A program made the position numbers and the translations under genes. Below, piece after piece: positions 46,322 to 57,231 of a stretch of 64,000 nt of DNA (positions are counted from its first letter, which is position 1; each line of letters opens with the position of its first letter). Origin of the DNA: Weeksella virosa DSM 16922 (GTDB lineage: Bacteria; Bacteroidota; Bacteroidia; Flavobacteriales; Weeksellaceae); NCBI RefSeq assembly GCF_000189415.1, contig NC_015144.1, positions 1,412,001 through 1,476,000 on the forward strand. The letters run 5' to 3'. The notes beneath the pieces were generated by a model that saw only the letters and a list, made by a program, of their open reading frames with translations, was not told where the DNA came from and did not search any database.

Positions 46322-46329
46322 TAATTTTG
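46322..46329 (+). promoter_or_regulatory. -7 box of the str operon promoter
   Basis: TAATTTTG lies 48 nt before rpsL. At 19 nt upstream (46299-46302) the sequence is TTTT rather than TTTG. A long T-rich stretch precedes it. Confidence 0.5.
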
Positions 46330-46377
46330 CATGCCCAAAAATGGGATTTTAATAATAAAAAGGAATATTTAATTAGT

Positions 46378-46761
46378 ATGCCAACAATTCAACAATTAGT
46401 TAGAAAAGGTAGAAAAACTCTAACCAAGAAGAGTAAATCGGCTGCTTTGGAGTCATGTCCACAACGTCGCGGAGTATGTACGCGTGTTTATACGACTACC
46501 CCAAAGAAACCAAACTCGGCTATGCGTAAAGTAGCTCGTGTAAGGTTAACCAATGGGAAAGAAGTAAATGCGTACATCGGTGGTGAAGGTCACAACTTAC
46601 AAGAGCACTCGATAGTATTGGTGAGAGGAGGAAGAGTAAAAGACTTACCAGGTGTTCGTTACCACATTGTACGTGGAGCATTGGATACTGCTGGAGTAAA
46701 CGGACGTACACAGCGTAGAAGTAAGTATGGAGCGAAACGTCCAAAAGAAGCTAAAAAATAA
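46378..46761 (+). CDS. rpsL: 30S ribosomal protein S12
   Basis: A decoding-centre protein of 127 residues, start [12 protein letters not shown]. The frame is open upstream to 46327, but this is the family start. [15 protein letters not shown] is the conserved streptomycin-site region with Lys at the usual K43-like position (TTPKKPNSA), so a wild-type, streptomycin-sensitive sequence is suggested. First gene of the str operon. Confidence 0.98.
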   Translation: MPTIQQLVRKGRKTLTKKSKSAALESCPQRRGVCTRVYTTTPKKPNSAMRKVARVRLTNGKEVNAYIGGEGHNLQEHSIVLVRGGRVKDLPGVRYHIVRGALDTAGVNGRTQRRSKYGAKRPKEAKK

Positions 46762-46773
46762 ATTTAAGGAACA

Positions 46774-47250
46774 ATGAGAAAGACAAGAGCTAAAAAAAGA
46801 CCTTTACTTCCGGATCCTAAATTTAATGATCAGTTAGTAACTCGTTTCGTGAACAATCTAATGTATGATGGTAAGAAATCTGTAGCTTTTAAGATTTTCT
46901 ATGATGCACTAGATATTGTAGAGCAACGCAAAGAAGATGAAGAGAAATCAGCATTAGAAATTTGGAAAGACGCGCTGTCTAATGTAATGCCACACGTAGA
47001 AGTTCGTTCTCGTCGTGTAGGTGGAGCAACATTCCAAATCCCGATGGAAATACGTCCAGACCGTAAGATTTCGACTGCTATGAAGTGGTTAATTTCTTAC
47101 TCTCGTAAGCGTAATGAAAAATCAATGGCCCAAAAATTAGCGGGTGAAATTATTGCAGCAGCAAAAGAAGAAGGTTCAGCTTTTAAAAAGCGTCAAGATA
47201 CGCATAAAATGGCTGAAGCTAACAAAGCATTTTCACACTTTAGATTCTAA
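46774..47250 (+). CDS. rpsG: 30S ribosomal protein S7
   Basis: A 158-residue primary 16S rRNA-binding protein of the small-subunit head. Diagnostic stretches are [20 protein letters not shown] at the start, [17 protein letters not shown] and NKAFSHFRF at the end. It follows rpsL at 12 nt and precedes fusA at 6 nt. Confidence 0.98.
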   Translation: MRKTRAKKRPLLPDPKFNDQLVTRFVNNLMYDGKKSVAFKIFYDALDIVEQRKEDEEKSALEIWKDALSNVMPHVEVRSRRVGGATFQIPMEIRPDRKISTAMKWLISYSRKRNEKSMAQKLAGEIIAAAKEEGSAFKKRQDTHKMAEANKAFSHFRF

Positions 47251-47256
47251 TCAGTC

Positions 47257-49380
47257 ATGGCAAGAAACTTATTATATACCAGAAATATTGGGATTGCTGC
47301 ACATATCGATGCAGGAAAAACAACCACTACAGAGCGTATACTTTTCTATACGGGGAAAAACCATAAGTTGGGAGAAACGCATGAAGGGTCTGCTACCATG
47401 GACTGGATGGAGCAGGAAGCAGAGCGTGGAATTACCATTACTTCTGCAGCAACAACCTGTAAATGGAAGTTCCCGACAGAACAAGGTAAACCACTTCCTG
47501 GTGCACAAGAATATCATTTCAATATCATCGATACTCCAGGTCACGTTGATTTTACCGTTGAGGTAAACCGTTCACTTCGTGTGTTAGACGGATTAGTGTT
47601 CTTGTTCTCTGCAGTAGACGGAGTAGAGCCGCAATCGGAAACCAACTGGCGTTTAGCCGATAATTACAAAGTTCCACGTATGGGGTTTGTAAATAAGATG
47701 GACCGTCAGGGAGCAAACTTTTTAGGTGTTTGTCAGCAAGTAAAAGATATGTTAGGGTCGAATGCTGTGCCAATCGTTTTACCAATTGGTGATGAGGCAG
47801 ACTTTAAAGGTATCGTTGACCTGATAAAAAACCGTGCGATGGTATGGCATGATGAAAATCATGGTATGACGTTCGATATCGTAGACATTCCAGCTGAAAT
47901 GGCTGATGATGTAAAACAGTACCGTGCACAATTAATCGAGGAAGTAGCTGCTTACGATGAAGACTTGTTAGAGAAATTTATGGAAGACGAATCTTCTATT
48001 ACAGAGGACGAAATCCATAACGCTCTACGTGCTGCAACATTGGATATGTCTATTATCCCAATGACTTGTGGTTCATCGTTCAAAAACAAAGGAGTACAAT
48101 TCATGTTAGACGCAGTTTGTCGCTACTTACCATCACCATTAGATAAAGAAGCTATTCCAGGGGTTGATCCTAGAACAGAAGAACCGATTACACGCAAACC
48201 TTCTGTGGATGAGCCTTTCTCGGCATTAGCGTTTAAGATTGCTACTGATCCATTCGTAGGTCGTTTAGCATTCTTCCGTGCTTACTCAGGACATTTGGAC
48301 GCAGGTTCGTACGTGTTGAACACACGCTCTGGTAACAAAGAGCGTATTTCTCGTATCTTCCAAATGCACGCACAAAAACAAGAACCAATCGAATTTATTG
48401 AGGCAGGAGATATTGGTGCGGCAGTAGGATTTAAAGATATCAAAACAGGAGACACATTGTGTGATGAAAAGAATCCTATCGTACTAGAATCGATGAAATT
48501 CCCAGACCCTGTAATCGGTATCGCTGTAGAACCTAAAACAAAAGCAGATGTCGATAAGTTAGGGATGGCTTTAGCTAAACTAGCAGAGGAAGATCCAACT
48601 TTCCAAGTGAAAACAGACGAAGCTTCAGGGCAAACTGTTATTTCGGGGATGGGTGAATTACACTTAGATATCATTGTCGATCGTTTAAAACGAGAGTTCA
48701 AGGTAGAAGTTAACCAAGGAGAACCTCAAGTAGAATACAAAGAAGCGTTTACAAAACCAGCAACTCACCGTGAAGTTTACAAAAAACAATCAGGTGGACG
48801 TGGTAAATTTGCGGATATTGTATTTACAATGGAACCTGCAGACGAAGGTAAAGTTGGATTAGAATTCATATCAGAGATTAAAGGTGGTAACGTTCCGAAA
48901 GAATTTATCCCTTCAATCGAAAAAGGATTCAAAATGGCTATGAAGAATGGACCATTGGCTGGTTTCGAGATGGATTCATTAAAAGTTACCCTTACAGATG
49001 GTTCTTACCACGCAGTTGACTCGGATCAATTATCGTTTGAATTAGCAGCTCAAATGGGATACAAAGCTGCTGCAAAAGCTGCAGGTGCAACAATTCTAGA
49101 ACCAATCATGAAGCTGGAAGTATTAACGCCAGAAGAAAACATGGGAGACATCGTAGGTGACTTGAACAGACGACGTGGACAAGTATCGGGTATGGATGAC
49201 CGTAACAACGCGAAAGTGATCAAAGCATTGGTGCCACTTTCTGAGATGTTTGGTTATGTAACTGCATTACGTACATTATCTTCTGGACGTGCAACCTCTA
49301 CAATGGAGTTTGATCATTACGCAGCGGCTCCAACAAATATTGCTGAAGCAGTAATCGAGAAAGCTAAAGGTAACGCTTAA
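47257..49380 (+). CDS. fusA: Elongation factor G
   Basis: The translocation GTPase, 707 residues. G1 is [10 protein letters not shown] (about 15-24), G3 is [12 protein letters not shown] and G4 is [10 protein letters not shown]. The five-domain layout is complete, including domain IV ([14 protein letters not shown]) and the C-terminal [20 protein letters not shown]. It is in the usual str-operon position after rpsG. No separate second EF-G is in the window. Confidence 0.98.
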   Translation: MARNLLYTRNIGIAAHIDAGKTTTTERILFYTGKNHKLGETHEGSATMDWMEQEAERGITITSAATTCKWKFPTEQGKPLPGAQEYHFNIIDTPGHVDFTVEVNRSLRVLDGLVFLFSAVDGVEPQSETNWRLADNYKVPRMGFVNKMDRQGANFLGVCQQVKDMLGSNAVPIVLPIGDEADFKGIVDLIKNRAMVWHDENHGMTFDIVDIPAEMADDVKQYRAQLIEEVAAYDEDLLEKFMEDESSITEDEIHNALRAATLDMSIIPMTCGSSFKNKGVQFMLDAVCRYLPSPLDKEAIPGVDPRTEEPITRKPSVDEPFSALAFKIATDPFVGRLAFFRAYSGHLDAGSYVLNTRSGNKERISRIFQMHAQKQEPIEFIEAGDIGAAVGFKDIKTGDTLCDEKNPIVLESMKFPDPVIGIAVEPKTKADVDKLGMALAKLAEEDPTFQVKTDEASGQTVISGMGELHLDIIVDRLKREFKVEVNQGEPQVEYKEAFTKPATHREVYKKQSGGRGKFADIVFTMEPADEGKVGLEFISEIKGGNVPKEFIPSIEKGFKMAMKNGPLAGFEMDSLKVTLTDGSYHAVDSDQLSFELAAQMGYKAAAKAAGATILEPIMKLEVLTPEENMGDIVGDLNRRRGQVSGMDDRNNAKVIKALVPLSEMFGYVTALRTLSSGRATSTMEFDHYAAAPTNIAEAVIEKAKGNA

Positions 49381-49391
49381 TAATTTAAGAA

Positions 49392-49697
49392 ATGAGTCAA
49401 AAAATAAGAATAAAATTAAAATCATACGATTATAACTTAGTTGATAAATCAGCTGATAAAATCGTAAAAACTGTGAAAGCTACCGGTGCTGTAGTGAATG
49501 GACCAATTCCATTACCGACACACAAACGTATCTTTACAGTTCTACGTTCGCCTCACGTAAATAAAAAAGCACGTGAACAATTTCAACTATCTGCACACAA
49601 ACGTGTATTGGATATCTATTCATCGTCTGCTAAAACAGTAGATGCTTTGATGAAACTAGAGCTACCAAGTGGTGTAGAAGTAGAAATTAAAGTGTAG
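49392..49697 (+). CDS. rpsJ: 30S ribosomal protein S10
   Basis: A 101-residue head protein, also NusE in antitermination complexes. It starts [40 protein letters not shown] is diagnostic. Here it closes the str operon: a terminator follows within 22 nt and rplC, normally next, is 527 nt away. Confidence 0.98.
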   Translation: MSQKIRIKLKSYDYNLVDKSADKIVKTVKATGAVVNGPIPLPTHKRIFTVLRSPHVNKKAREQFQLSAHKRVLDIYSSSAKTVDALMKLELPSGVEVEIKV

Positions 49698-49718
49698 TAG
49701 ATTCTACAATATAAATCT

Positions 49719-49750
49719 AAAACCTCGTTGCTAACAACGAGGTTTTTTTA
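49719..49750 (+). terminator. Intrinsic terminator after rpsJ
   Basis: AAAACCTCGTTG / CAACGAGGTTTT forms a perfect 12-bp stem around CTAA, followed by seven T. It splits the str transcript from the S10-type operon. Confidence 0.92.
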
Positions 49751-50096
49751 TATATCAGGAATACAAAAATGGTAAATCATTCTAAAAAAAAATGCCACAA
49801 GTGAGTTTTGTAAAAGAAAATGCTTCTTTTTATAGTAAGATGGAATTCAAGGTTTAGGAAATTCCTTTGTCGCGATAATTAAATATTTATGTTCTATTTT
49901 ATTAGTTATAACATTTTTCTAAAAAATAATCGATAGAAAGCTAGTATAGTAGTTGAAAGTTGAAGGAAAATTACCTTTAGCCTATTCGATAAATAAACAT
50001 TCATATTAATTTCGATTCACAGGTAACTCATTCTGATTAATAAGAAGTCGGGAAAAGAAAAAATATCATAAAAAACAATAAAATATTCTAGATAAG
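49751..50096. other. AT-rich gap between rpsJ and rplC, no gene seen
   Basis: This stretch has no ORF longer than about 21 codons on the plus strand (one, MPQVSFVKENASFYSKMEFK..., at 49792-49857, has no recognised relative) and none on the minus strand that I can support. It contains no tRNA or visible repeat. It may be the scar of a lost insertion. Confidence 0.5.
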
Positions 50097-50127
50097 TTTG
50101 TGGTTTACAAATAAATTCATAAATTTG
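50097..50127 (+). promoter_or_regulatory. Promoter of the S10-type operon (rplC onward)
   Basis: A -33 TTTG at 50097-50100 and a -7 TAAATTTG at 50120-50127 are exactly 19 nt apart. Transcription would give a leader of about 90 nt before rplC; a weak bulged stem (TTGGTGTCAA with TTTGACC, about 50158-50191) is the only structure noticed in it. Confidence 0.75.
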
Positions 50128-50224
50128 CACACTATTTTTAGGGAGAAGAGTGCTTATTGGTGTCAATATGCAAACCTTTGACCTAGGAATATTTATGTAA
50201 AATTTAATAACATTATTTAACAAA

Positions 50225-50854
50225 ATGTCAGGTATCATTGGAAAAAAAGTTGCGATGACAAGTCTGTTTGATGAGAACGGGAAGAATATTCCATGTACAA
50301 TCATTCAAGCAGGGCCTTGCGTTGTAACACAGGTCAGAACCGAGGAGAAGGACGGGTATAAATCTGTTCAGCTTGGTTTCGATGACGCAAAAGAGAAAAA
50401 CACCTCTGCCGCTTTGAAAGGTCATTTCAAGAAAGCTGGAACGACGCCAAAACGTAAATTGGTAGAATTTTATGGCGACAAGTGGGTAGACACATTAAAC
50501 CTAGGGGATGAAGTAAAAGTTGACTTGATCCAAGAAGGTGAGTATGTAAGTGTGACTGGTACGTCAAAAGGTAAAGGATTTCAAGGGGTTGTTAAACGTC
50601 ACGGGTTTGGTGGTGTTGGTCAGGCAACTCATGGTCAGCACAATCGTTTGAGAGCGCCAGGATCTATTGGAGCTGGTTCGGATCCATCTCGCGTATTTAA
50701 AGGTATGCGTATGGCAGGAAGAATGGGTGGAAAGCAAGTTACAGTACAAAATTTGGAAGTATTAAAAGTGGATACGGAACAAAACCTTTTAATTGTTAAG
50801 GGTGCTGTACCAGGTCCTAAAAATTCATACGTAATTGTAAGAAGATGGAAGTAG
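50225..50854 (+). CDS. rplC: 50S ribosomal protein L3
   Basis: A 209-residue early assembly protein of the large subunit. [20 protein letters not shown] at the start, [20 protein letters not shown] and [13 protein letters not shown] are diagnostic. It is the first gene after the new promoter. Its last 10 nt overlap rplD. Confidence 0.98.
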   Translation: MSGIIGKKVAMTSLFDENGKNIPCTIIQAGPCVVTQVRTEEKDGYKSVQLGFDDAKEKNTSAALKGHFKKAGTTPKRKLVEFYGDKWVDTLNLGDEVKVDLIQEGEYVSVTGTSKGKGFQGVVKRHGFGGVGQATHGQHNRLRAPGSIGAGSDPSRVFKGMRMAGRMGGKQVTVQNLEVLKVDTEQNLLIVKGAVPGPKNSYVIVRRWK

Positions 50855-51474
50855 CAGTATTAAATATAGAAGGAAAAGAAACCGGAAGAAAAGTTTCGTT
50901 AGACGAAGCGGTTTTCGGAGTTGAGCCATCTACGCACACAGTGTGGTTAGAAGTTAAACAATATTTAGCTGCTCAACGTCAAGGAACACATAAAGCGAAA
51001 GAACGTAATGAGGTTGCGGGATCTACCCGTAAAATCAAAAAACAAAAAGGAACAGGTACTGCACGTGCAGGGTCGATCAAGTCTCCTGTCTTTCGTGGGG
51101 GAGGTAGAATCTTTGGGCCAAGACCAAGAAACTACTCTTTCAAATTGAATAAGGCACAAAAACGTTTGGCTAAAAAATCAGTGTTGTCACAAAAATTAGC
51201 TGATAATGAAATCAAAGTAATTGAAGACTTCAGTTTCGAAGCTCCAAGAACAAAAGAATTCATCAACGTATTGAAAGGTTTAGGGTTAGAAGGTAAAAGA
51301 AGTTTATTTGTTTTAGGAGAACCAAATAAAAATGTTTACCTATCATCTCGAAACCTACAGAAAACGAAAGTTGTTAACAATTCAGAGCTGAATATTTACG
51401 ATATGATTAATGCATCACAAATCGTATTCTTTGAAGGTTCATTGGCAACTATTCAAGATAACTTAAGAAAATAA
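50845..51474 (+). CDS. rplD: 50S ribosomal protein L4
   Basis: A 209-residue exit-tunnel protein; in some bacteria it also represses its own operon. [20 protein letters not shown] and [20 protein letters not shown] mark the tunnel loop. It overlaps rplC by 10 nt, which implies coupled translation. Confidence 0.98.
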   Translation: MEVAVLNIEGKETGRKVSLDEAVFGVEPSTHTVWLEVKQYLAAQRQGTHKAKERNEVAGSTRKIKKQKGTGTARAGSIKSPVFRGGGRIFGPRPRNYSFKLNKAQKRLAKKSVLSQKLADNEIKVIEDFSFEAPRTKEFINVLKGLGLEGKRSLFVLGEPNKNVYLSSRNLQKTKVVNNSELNIYDMINASQIVFFEGSLATIQDNLRK

Positions 51475-51481
51475 AACGAAA

Positions 51482-51766
51482 ATGGGAATATTAATTAAAC
51501 CAGTCATTTCAGAAAAAGCGACTAATACAACTGAGTTGTTAGGGCAATATTCGTTTTATGTAGATACACATGCGAATAAATTACAAATCAAAGCTGCTGT
51601 AGAAGCAGCTTATGGTGTAGACGTAGTAAAAGTAAATACCATGGTATCTGCTCCCAAAGTGAAAACACGTTATACCAAAACAGGTTTTCAGGTTGGTAAA
51701 ACAAATAAATTAAAGAAAGCGACCGTTCAGTTAGCTGAAGGTCAAGAAATAGAGTTGTTCGGATAA
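51482..51766 (+). CDS. rplW: 50S ribosomal protein L23
   Basis: A 94-residue protein at the exit of the tunnel, where trigger factor and SRP dock. MGILIKPVISEKATNTTELL and YGVDVVKVNTMVSAPKVKTR are diagnostic. Seven nt after rplD. Confidence 0.97.
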   Translation: MGILIKPVISEKATNTTELLGQYSFYVDTHANKLQIKAAVEAAYGVDVVKVNTMVSAPKVKTRYTKTGFQVGKTNKLKKATVQLAEGQEIELFG

Positions 51767-51781
51767 TTTAAGATTTAAAAA

Positions 51782-52606
51782 ATGTCAGTAAGAAAATTAA
51801 AACCTATCACCCCAGGACAACGTTTTAGAATCGTTAATGATTTTTCGGTTTTAACACCAGGTGCTAAACCAGAGAAAACATTAATCGAAGGTAAATCTAA
51901 ATCGGGTGGACGTAACCATTCTGGTAAAATGACCATGCGAAACATTGGTGGTGGTCACAAACAAAGATATCGTATAATCGACTTCAAACGCAATAAAGAC
52001 GGAGAAGCAACTGTAGAGTCTATCCAGTATGACCCCAACAGAACAGCTTTCATCGCTTTATTAGTATACGCCGATGGTGAGAAGCGATATGTGATTGCAC
52101 AAAATGGACTAAAAGCTGGGCAAACTATCCATTCAGGAGATTCAGTAGAGCCAGAAGTGGGGAACACAATGAAGCTAAAGAACATTCCTTTAGGAACCGT
52201 AATATCATGCATAGAATTACGTCCAGGACAAGGAGCAGTTATGGCAAGAAGTGCAGGGACTTATGCGCAATTAGTTGCGCGTGATGGTAAATATGCCATC
52301 GTTAAGTTACCAAGTGGAGAGATTCGTATGATTTTGGTAGAATGTCGTGCAACGATCGGAGTTGTATCAAACTCAGATCACCAGTTAGAAGTATCAGGTA
52401 AAGCGGGGCGTTCGCGTTGGAAAGGACGTCGTTCTAGAACGAGAGCAATGGTAATGAACCCTGTGGATCACCCAATGGGAGGTGGTGAAGGTAGAGCTAC
52501 CGGAGGTATTCCACGTTCAAGAAACGGTATTCCTGCAAAAGGATACAAGACTCGTGATAAGAAGAAGTCGTCTAACAAGTATATTATTGAAAGAAGAAAA
52601 AAATAA
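51782..52606 (+). CDS. rplB: 50S ribosomal protein L2
   Basis: A 274-residue protein near the peptidyl transferase centre. [20 protein letters not shown] and the C-terminal [19 protein letters not shown], with the conserved histidine, are diagnostic. Normal position between rplW and rpsS. Confidence 0.98.
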   Translation: MSVRKLKPITPGQRFRIVNDFSVLTPGAKPEKTLIEGKSKSGGRNHSGKMTMRNIGGGHKQRYRIIDFKRNKDGEATVESIQYDPNRTAFIALLVYADGEKRYVIAQNGLKAGQTIHSGDSVEPEVGNTMKLKNIPLGTVISCIELRPGQGAVMARSAGTYAQLVARDGKYAIVKLPSGEIRMILVECRATIGVVSNSDHQLEVSGKAGRSRWKGRRSRTRAMVMNPVDHPMGGGEGRATGGIPRSRNGIPAKGYKTRDKKKSSNKYIIERRKK

Positions 52607-52609
52607 TTT

Positions 52610-52888
52610 ATGGCACGTTCATTAAAAAAAGGACCATTCATCCACTATAAATTAGAAAGAAAAGTATTGGCCAACGTAGAGTCAGGAAGTAAAAATGTGA
52701 TCAAAACTTGGTCAAGAGCTTCGATGATTTCTCCAGATTTTGTGGGTCAAACATTTGCAGTACACAATGGAAAACAATTTATTCCTGTTTATGTAACAGA
52801 GAATATGGTTGGTCATAAATTAGGTGAGTTCGCTCCAACACGTACTTTTAGAGGTCATGCCGGAGCTAAAAACAAAGGAAAAAAATAG
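52610..52888 (+). CDS. rpsS: 30S ribosomal protein S19
   Basis: A 92-residue small-subunit head protein. [20 protein letters not shown] and [19 protein letters not shown] are diagnostic. Three nt after rplB. Confidence 0.98.
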   Translation: MARSLKKGPFIHYKLERKVLANVESGSKNVIKTWSRASMISPDFVGQTFAVHNGKQFIPVYVTENMVGHKLGEFAPTRTFRGHAGAKNKGKK

Positions 52889-52897
52889 TAGAAGGCC

Positions 52898-53317
52898 ATG
52901 GGATCTAGAAAAAGATTAAGTAATCAAACAATCAAAGAAGCGAACAAAAAAATCGCTTTTGCGAAATTAAATAATGTACCAACTTCTCCAAGAAAAATGC
53001 GATTAGTTGCAGATATTATTAGAGGAGAAGAAATTCAGAAAGCTTTAGGTATCCTTAAATACTCTAAACAGCATGCATCTATTTCATTAGAGAAATTATT
53101 GTTGAGTGCAATTGCCAACTGGCAAGTGAAAAACGAAGGGTCAGACGTTGAAGATGCTGGTTTATATGTGAAAACGATTACAGTAGACAGCGCTCGTCAA
53201 TTAAAACGAATTCGTACTGCACCACAAGGTAGAGCACATAGAATAAGAAAACGTTCTAACCACGTTACTATTGTATTAGGAACTAAAGAAGATAAACAAA
53301 AAGTAGAAGATCAATAA
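52898..53317 (+). CDS. rplV: 50S ribosomal protein L22
   Basis: A 139-residue tunnel protein with a Lys/Asn-rich N-terminal extension before the conserved [20 protein letters not shown]. The hairpin tip region [20 protein letters not shown] is intact. Nine nt after rpsS and 2 nt before rpsC. Confidence 0.97.
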   Translation: MGSRKRLSNQTIKEANKKIAFAKLNNVPTSPRKMRLVADIIRGEEIQKALGILKYSKQHASISLEKLLLSAIANWQVKNEGSDVEDAGLYVKTITVDSARQLKRIRTAPQGRAHRIRKRSNHVTIVLGTKEDKQKVEDQ

Positions 53318-53319
53318 AT

Positions 53320-54042
53320 ATGGGACAAAAAACTAATCCAATCGGAAATCGTTTAGGAATCATCAGAGGATGGGATTCTAACTGGTACGGTGGAAATGAT
53401 TATGGTGATAGAATTGCAGAAGATGCAAAAGTACGTAAGTACTTACGTGCTCGTTTATCAAAAGCCGGAGTTTCTCGTATCTATATCGATCGTACTTTTA
53501 AGTTGGTTACAGTGACGGTAACAACAGCTCGTCCAGGTATCATTATTGGTAAAGGAGGACAAGAGGTTGATAAATTAAAAGAAGAGTTGAAGAAAATCAC
53601 CGGTAAAGAGGTGCAAATCAATATCTTCGAAATCAAAAGACCAGAACTGGATGCAATCTTAGTAGGTGACAGCATAGCAAGACAAATCGAAAATCGTATT
53701 TCTTACCGGCGAGCAATCAAGATGGCAATGACATCAGCAATGCGCATGAACGCAGAAGGAATCAAAATTCAGATTTCTGGGCGTTTAAACGGAGCTGAGA
53801 TGGCACGTTCTGAAACGTATAAAGAAGGACGTATTCCATTATCAACTTTCCGTGCTGATATCGATTATCATATTTCAGAAGCACATACAACATACGGTCG
53901 TTTAGGGATCAAGGTGTGGATTATGAAAGGTGAAGTATACGGTAAACGTGAGCTTTCTCCACTTGTAGGACTACAAAAGAAACAAAACAAACGTTCTGGC
54001 GGAGCACACAGAGGTGAACGTTCTAATAGAGGAAAACGTTAA
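53320..54042 (+). CDS. rpsC: 30S ribosomal protein S3
   Basis: A 240-residue protein with an N-terminal KH domain ([19 protein letters not shown]) and the conserved start [20 protein letters not shown]. The C-terminus is basic and Gly/Arg-rich ([16 protein letters not shown]). It guards the mRNA entry site. Confidence 0.98.
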   Translation: MGQKTNPIGNRLGIIRGWDSNWYGGNDYGDRIAEDAKVRKYLRARLSKAGVSRIYIDRTFKLVTVTVTTARPGIIIGKGGQEVDKLKEELKKITGKEVQINIFEIKRPELDAILVGDSIARQIENRISYRRAIKMAMTSAMRMNAEGIKIQISGRLNGAEMARSETYKEGRIPLSTFRADIDYHISEAHTTYGRLGIKVWIMKGEVYGKRELSPLVGLQKKQNKRSGGAHRGERSNRGKR

Positions 54043-54072
54043 TTAGTTGAACAACTAAAAAATTAGTAGATT

Positions 54073-54492
54073 ATGTTATCACCGAGAAGAGTAAAATATA
54101 GAAAAACCCAAAAAGGTAAGATGAAAGGTAACTCGCAAAGAGGAGCTGAGTTGGCTTACGGAACTTTTGGGATCAAAACTTTAGACGAAGCATTCATTAC
54201 TGCTCGTCAGATAGAAGCGGCTCGTATTGCTGCTACACGTTACATGAAACGTGAAGGACAATTATGGATCAAAATTTTCCCAGATAAACCAATAACCAAG
54301 AAACCTGCAGAGGTACGTATGGGTAAAGGAAAAGGTGCACCTGAATATTGGGTAGCTCCTGTAAAACCAGGACGTATCATGTTCGAGGTAGGAGGTGTTC
54401 CATTGGATGTAGCAAAAGAAGCTTTACGCTTAGCTGCACAAAAATTACCTGTGAAAACGAAGTTTATTGTAGCAAGAGATTACTCAATCTAA
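54073..54492 (+). CDS. rplP: 50S ribosomal protein L16
   Basis: A 139-residue protein contacting A-site t[23 protein letters not shown] and [20 protein letters not shown] are diagnostic. It lies 30 nt after rpsC. Confidence 0.98.
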   Translation: MLSPRRVKYRKTQKGKMKGNSQRGAELAYGTFGIKTLDEAFITARQIEAARIAATRYMKREGQLWIKIFPDKPITKKPAEVRMGKGKGAPEYWVAPVKPGRIMFEVGGVPLDVAKEALRLAAQKLPVKTKFIVARDYSI

Positions 54493-54513
54493 TAATTTTT
54501 AAAATTGAACAGA

Positions 54514-54708
54514 ATGAAAACAGAAGAGATTAGAAATCTTAGTATTGAGGATTTAAAAGCTAAAATTGCCGAAGAGCAAAAAGCACTAGAACAATTGGAA
54601 ATGACCCACGCAATTTCACCAATTGCTAACCCAATTGAAATTAGAAATGCACGTAAACTCGTTGCACGTCTAAAAACAATTTTGACTGAAAAACAAAAAC
54701 AACAGTAA
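54514..54708 (+). CDS. rpmC: 50S ribosomal protein L29
   Basis: A 64-residue two-helix protein at the tunnel exit. MKTEEIRNLSIEDLKAKIAE at the start and NPIEIRNARKLVARLKTIL are diagnostic. The ATG at 54514 is preferred to the in-frame TTG three codons upstream. Confidence 0.96.
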   Translation: MKTEEIRNLSIEDLKAKIAEEQKALEQLEMTHAISPIANPIEIRNARKLVARLKTILTEKQKQQ

Positions 54709-54726
54709 TCACAAAATTTGTATCTG

Positions 54727-54981
54727 ATGGAAAGAAAATTAAGAAAAGAAAGAATTGGTTTAGTAACATCAAACAAAATGGATAAAACTGTTGTGGTGTC
54801 TGAAACCAAGAAACAAAAACACCCTTTCTACGGAAAGTTCGTTTTGAAAACCAAAAAATATACAGCGCACGACGAAACAAACGACTGTAACGAAGGTGAC
54901 ACTGTGCGCATCATGGAGACTCGTCCATTGTCTAAAAACAAACGATGGAGAGTAGTAGAAATAATCGAAAGAGCTAAATAA
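54727..54981 (+). CDS. rpsQ: 30S ribosomal protein S17
   Basis: An 84-residue OB-fold 16S rRNA-binding protein. [20 protein letters not shown] and [20 protein letters not shown] are diagnostic. The ATG at 54727 (MERKLRKER) is preferred to an upstream TTG at 54718. Confidence 0.97.
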   Translation: MERKLRKERIGLVTSNKMDKTVVVSETKKQKHPFYGKFVLKTKKYTAHDETNDCNEGDTVRIMETRPLSKNKRWRVVEIIERAK

Positions 54982-54992
54982 GAAAATAAGTT

Positions 54993-55361
54993 ATGTTACA
55001 ACAAGAATCAAGATTAAAAGTTGCAGATAACACAGGAGCTCGTGAGGCGTTAGTCATTCGCGTATTAGGCGGAACCAAAAGACGCTATGCATCAGTTGGT
55101 GACAAAATCGTTGTAGCGATTAAAGAAGCCACCCCAAACGGAAACGTTAAGAAAGGTGCTGTATCTAAAGCTGTTGTAGTTAGAACGAAGAAAGAAGTTC
55201 GTAGAAAAGACGGTTCATACATCCGTTTCGATGATAACGCTTGTGTATTGCTTAACACACAAGGTGAAATGCGCGGAACCCGTGTATTTGGTCCTGTAGC
55301 ACGTGAATTACGTGATAAAGAATATATGAAAATTGTATCATTAGCCCCTGAGGTATTATAA
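54993..55361 (+). CDS. rplN: 50S ribosomal protein L14
   Basis: A 122-residue interface protein. [20 protein letters not shown] and [20 protein letters not shown] are diagnostic. First gene of the spc part, continuous here with the S10 part. Confidence 0.98.
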   Translation: MLQQESRLKVADNTGAREALVIRVLGGTKRRYASVGDKIVVAIKEATPNGNVKKGAVSKAVVVRTKKEVRRKDGSYIRFDDNACVLLNTQGEMRGTRVFGPVARELRDKEYMKIVSLAPEVL

Positions 55362-55374
55362 ATAATCATTCAAC

Positions 55375-55689
55375 ATGGCAAAGTTAAAAATTAAAAAAGG
55401 AGACAACGTCGTTGTTTTATCAGGTTCTCATAAAGGGAAAACTGGTACAGTAGTGCGTGTATTCCCAGGCAAAGCAAAAGCAATTGTTGAAGGGGTGAAC
55501 ATCGCAAAAAAACGTGTAAAGCCAAGCGCACAAAATCCGCAAGGCGGAATAATCGAGAAAGAAGCTCCTTTATATATCTGTAAATTGGCTTTAGTTGATC
55601 CTGAAACTGGTAAAGCTACAAAAGTAGGTTACAAAGTAGAGGACGGAAAGAAAACAAGAATTTCTAAAAAAACAGGTAAAGCTATTTAA
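55375..55689 (+). CDS. rplX: 50S ribosomal protein L24
   Basis: A 104-residue KOW-domain assembly initiator. [20 protein letters not shown] and the [20 protein letters not shown] region are diagnostic. Its stop codon overlaps the start of rplE by one base (TAATG). Confidence 0.97.
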   Translation: MAKLKIKKGDNVVVLSGSHKGKTGTVVRVFPGKAKAIVEGVNIAKKRVKPSAQNPQGGIIEKEAPLYICKLALVDPETGKATKVGYKVEDGKKTRISKKTGKAI

Positions 55690-56252
55690 TGATGAGTAAA
55701 ACTTACAAACCGCGTCCGCAGGTTAAATATAAAGAAGAAATTGTAGGAGCTCTTAAAGAAGAGTTCGGATACAAATCGATCATGGAAGTTCCGAAATTAG
55801 AGAAAATTGTATTATCACAAGGTTTAGGTGCTGCAACTGCAGATAAAAAAATTGTTGATTATGCAATCGAAGAATTAGAACTTATCACAGGTCAAAAAGC
55901 TGTAGGAACCATCTCGAAAAAAGATGAGGCCGCATTCAAATTACGTAAAGGAATGCCAATCGGAGCAAAAGTAACTTTACGTGGTGAGAAAATGTACGAA
56001 TTCTTAGATCGTTTGGTAACAGCTGCTTTACCACGAGTACGTGATTTCCAAGGAATCAGCTCGAATGGTTTCGACGGTAGAGGAAACTATAACTTAGGGA
56101 TAAAAGAACAAATCATTTTCCCTGAGATCAATATCGATAAAGTGAAAAAAATCCAAGGGATGGACATCACTTTTGTGACCTCTGCAAAAACTGATAAGGA
56201 AGCAAAAGCTTTATTAACTAAGTTTGGTTTACCATTTACGAAAGAAAAATAA
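55689..56252 (+). CDS. rplE: 50S ribosomal protein L5
   Basis: A 187-residue 5S rRNA-binding protein. [40 protein letters not shown] and [20 protein letters not shown] are diagnostic. Start at 55689, with a second ATG immediately after; either is possible. Confidence 0.97.
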   Translation: MMSKTYKPRPQVKYKEEIVGALKEEFGYKSIMEVPKLEKIVLSQGLGAATADKKIVDYAIEELELITGQKAVGTISKKDEAAFKLRKGMPIGAKVTLRGEKMYEFLDRLVTAALPRVRDFQGISSNGFDGRGNYNLGIKEQIIFPEINIDKVKKIQGMDITFVTSAKTDKEAKALLTKFGLPFTKEK

Positions 56253-56255
56253 GTT

Positions 56256-56525
56256 ATGGCAAAAGAATCAATGAAAGCGCGTGAGCGCAAAAGAGCAAAA
56301 TTAGTTGCTAAATATGCAGCAAAACGTGAAGCTTTATTAGCTGCTGGTGACTATGAAGGATTACAAAGAATTCCTAAAAACGCTTCGCCTGTACGTTTAC
56401 ACAACCGTTGTAAAATAACAGGTCGCCCTAAAGGATATATGAGAACATTTGGTATTTCTCGTGTTACATTCCGTGAAATGGCAAACGAAGGGTTAATCCC
56501 AGGAGTGAAAAAAGCATCTTGGTAA
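56256..56525 (+). CDS. rpsN: 30S ribosomal protein S14, zinc-independent
   Basis: An 89-residue long-form S14. The C-x-x-C zinc pairs of the short form are absent, leaving a single Cys in [20 protein letters not shown]. Elsewhere rpsH follows directly; here a terminator follows and rpsH is 4.07 kb away, beyond the thiamine operon. Confidence 0.97.
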   Translation: MAKESMKARERKRAKLVAKYAAKREALLAAGDYEGLQRIPKNASPVRLHNRCKITGRPKGYMRTFGISRVTFREMANEGLIPGVKKASW

Positions 56526-56552
56526 TCTAATTACAAAGAGCAAGTTATAAAG

Positions 56553-56585
56553 AAAACCTTATGCTATGCGTAAGGTTTTTTTGTT
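56553..56585. terminator. Terminator after rpsN, facing the thiamine operon
   Basis: AAAACCTTA and TAAGGTTTT form a perfect 9-bp stem around TGCTATGCG, followed by seven T on the plus strand. On the minus strand it lies 10 nt after the HAD gene and is followed by four T, so it may serve both convergent units. Confidence 0.8.
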
Positions 56586-56595
56586 TTGGTGAGGT

Positions 56596-57231
56596 TTATA
56601 TATCTTTGATCAACTCCCTAAAATCTGCTATGTAATTTGGGTGAAGACAAAAGGCTGAATTGTTGTAAATCTTATAATTTAAACCTGCAACTTTTGCTGA
56701 ATTAATTCCGGTGAGTGAATCTTCAATAACTAAAACTTCTTCCATTTGTTTTTCGGATAATGATAAAGCTTTTAAATAAGGTTCTGCATTTGGTTTGCCT
56801 TTCGAAACATCATCTGCTGAAATAGTGTGATCAAAATAAGAGTGAAGTTTTAATTGCTCAAAAGCATACTTGACTTGTCTTTTAGAGGAATTAGAAACAA
56901 GAATAATTTGAATTTGATTGGCTTTTAAATGTTCCAATACTTCAACAACATGTTCATTTAATCGTAATAACTGATGAAAGTTATCGATGTAAAATTTTTC
57001 TGTCCATTCGATTATTTCCGCGGACAAAGCGTTGGTGAAGCGTTGCTGATTTTCTAACATCAATTGGATTGCTTCATTTGTCGTGAAATTCATCCCATCA
57101 TTTTCTACCAAACATTTCGTATCCAAATGATATAGTTTAACAACTTCATCAAACATCTGCTCCCACAATTGTAGACTATCTACGATTACTCCATCAAAAT
57201 CAAAAAAGATGGCATTTATTTTCTTTCCCAT
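56596..57231 (-). CDS. HAD-superfamily phosphatase, thiamine operon
   Basis: A 211-residue HAD hydrolase. Motif I is FFDFDGVIVDS with D11 and D13, motif II is LVSNSSKRQ, motif III is the lysine of SKGKPNAEPYL and motif IV is VIEDSLTGINSA. The cap type is that of beta-phosphoglucomutase-like phosphatases. It is the last gene of the thiamine salvage operon and overlaps tenA by 16 nt, so it may dephosphorylate a thiamine intermediate or its phosphates; that is inferred from position. Confidence 0.85.
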   Translation of the reverse strand: MGKKINAIFFDFDGVIVDSLQLWEQMFDEVVKLYHLDTKCLVENDGMNFTTNEAIQLMLENQQRFTNALSAEIIEWTEKFYIDNFHQLLRLNEHVVEVLEHLKANQIQIILVSNSSKRQVKYAFEQLKLHSYFDHTISADDVSKGKPNAEPYLKALSLSEKQMEEVLVIEDSLTGINSAKVAGLNYKIYNNSAFCLHPNYIADFRELIKDI

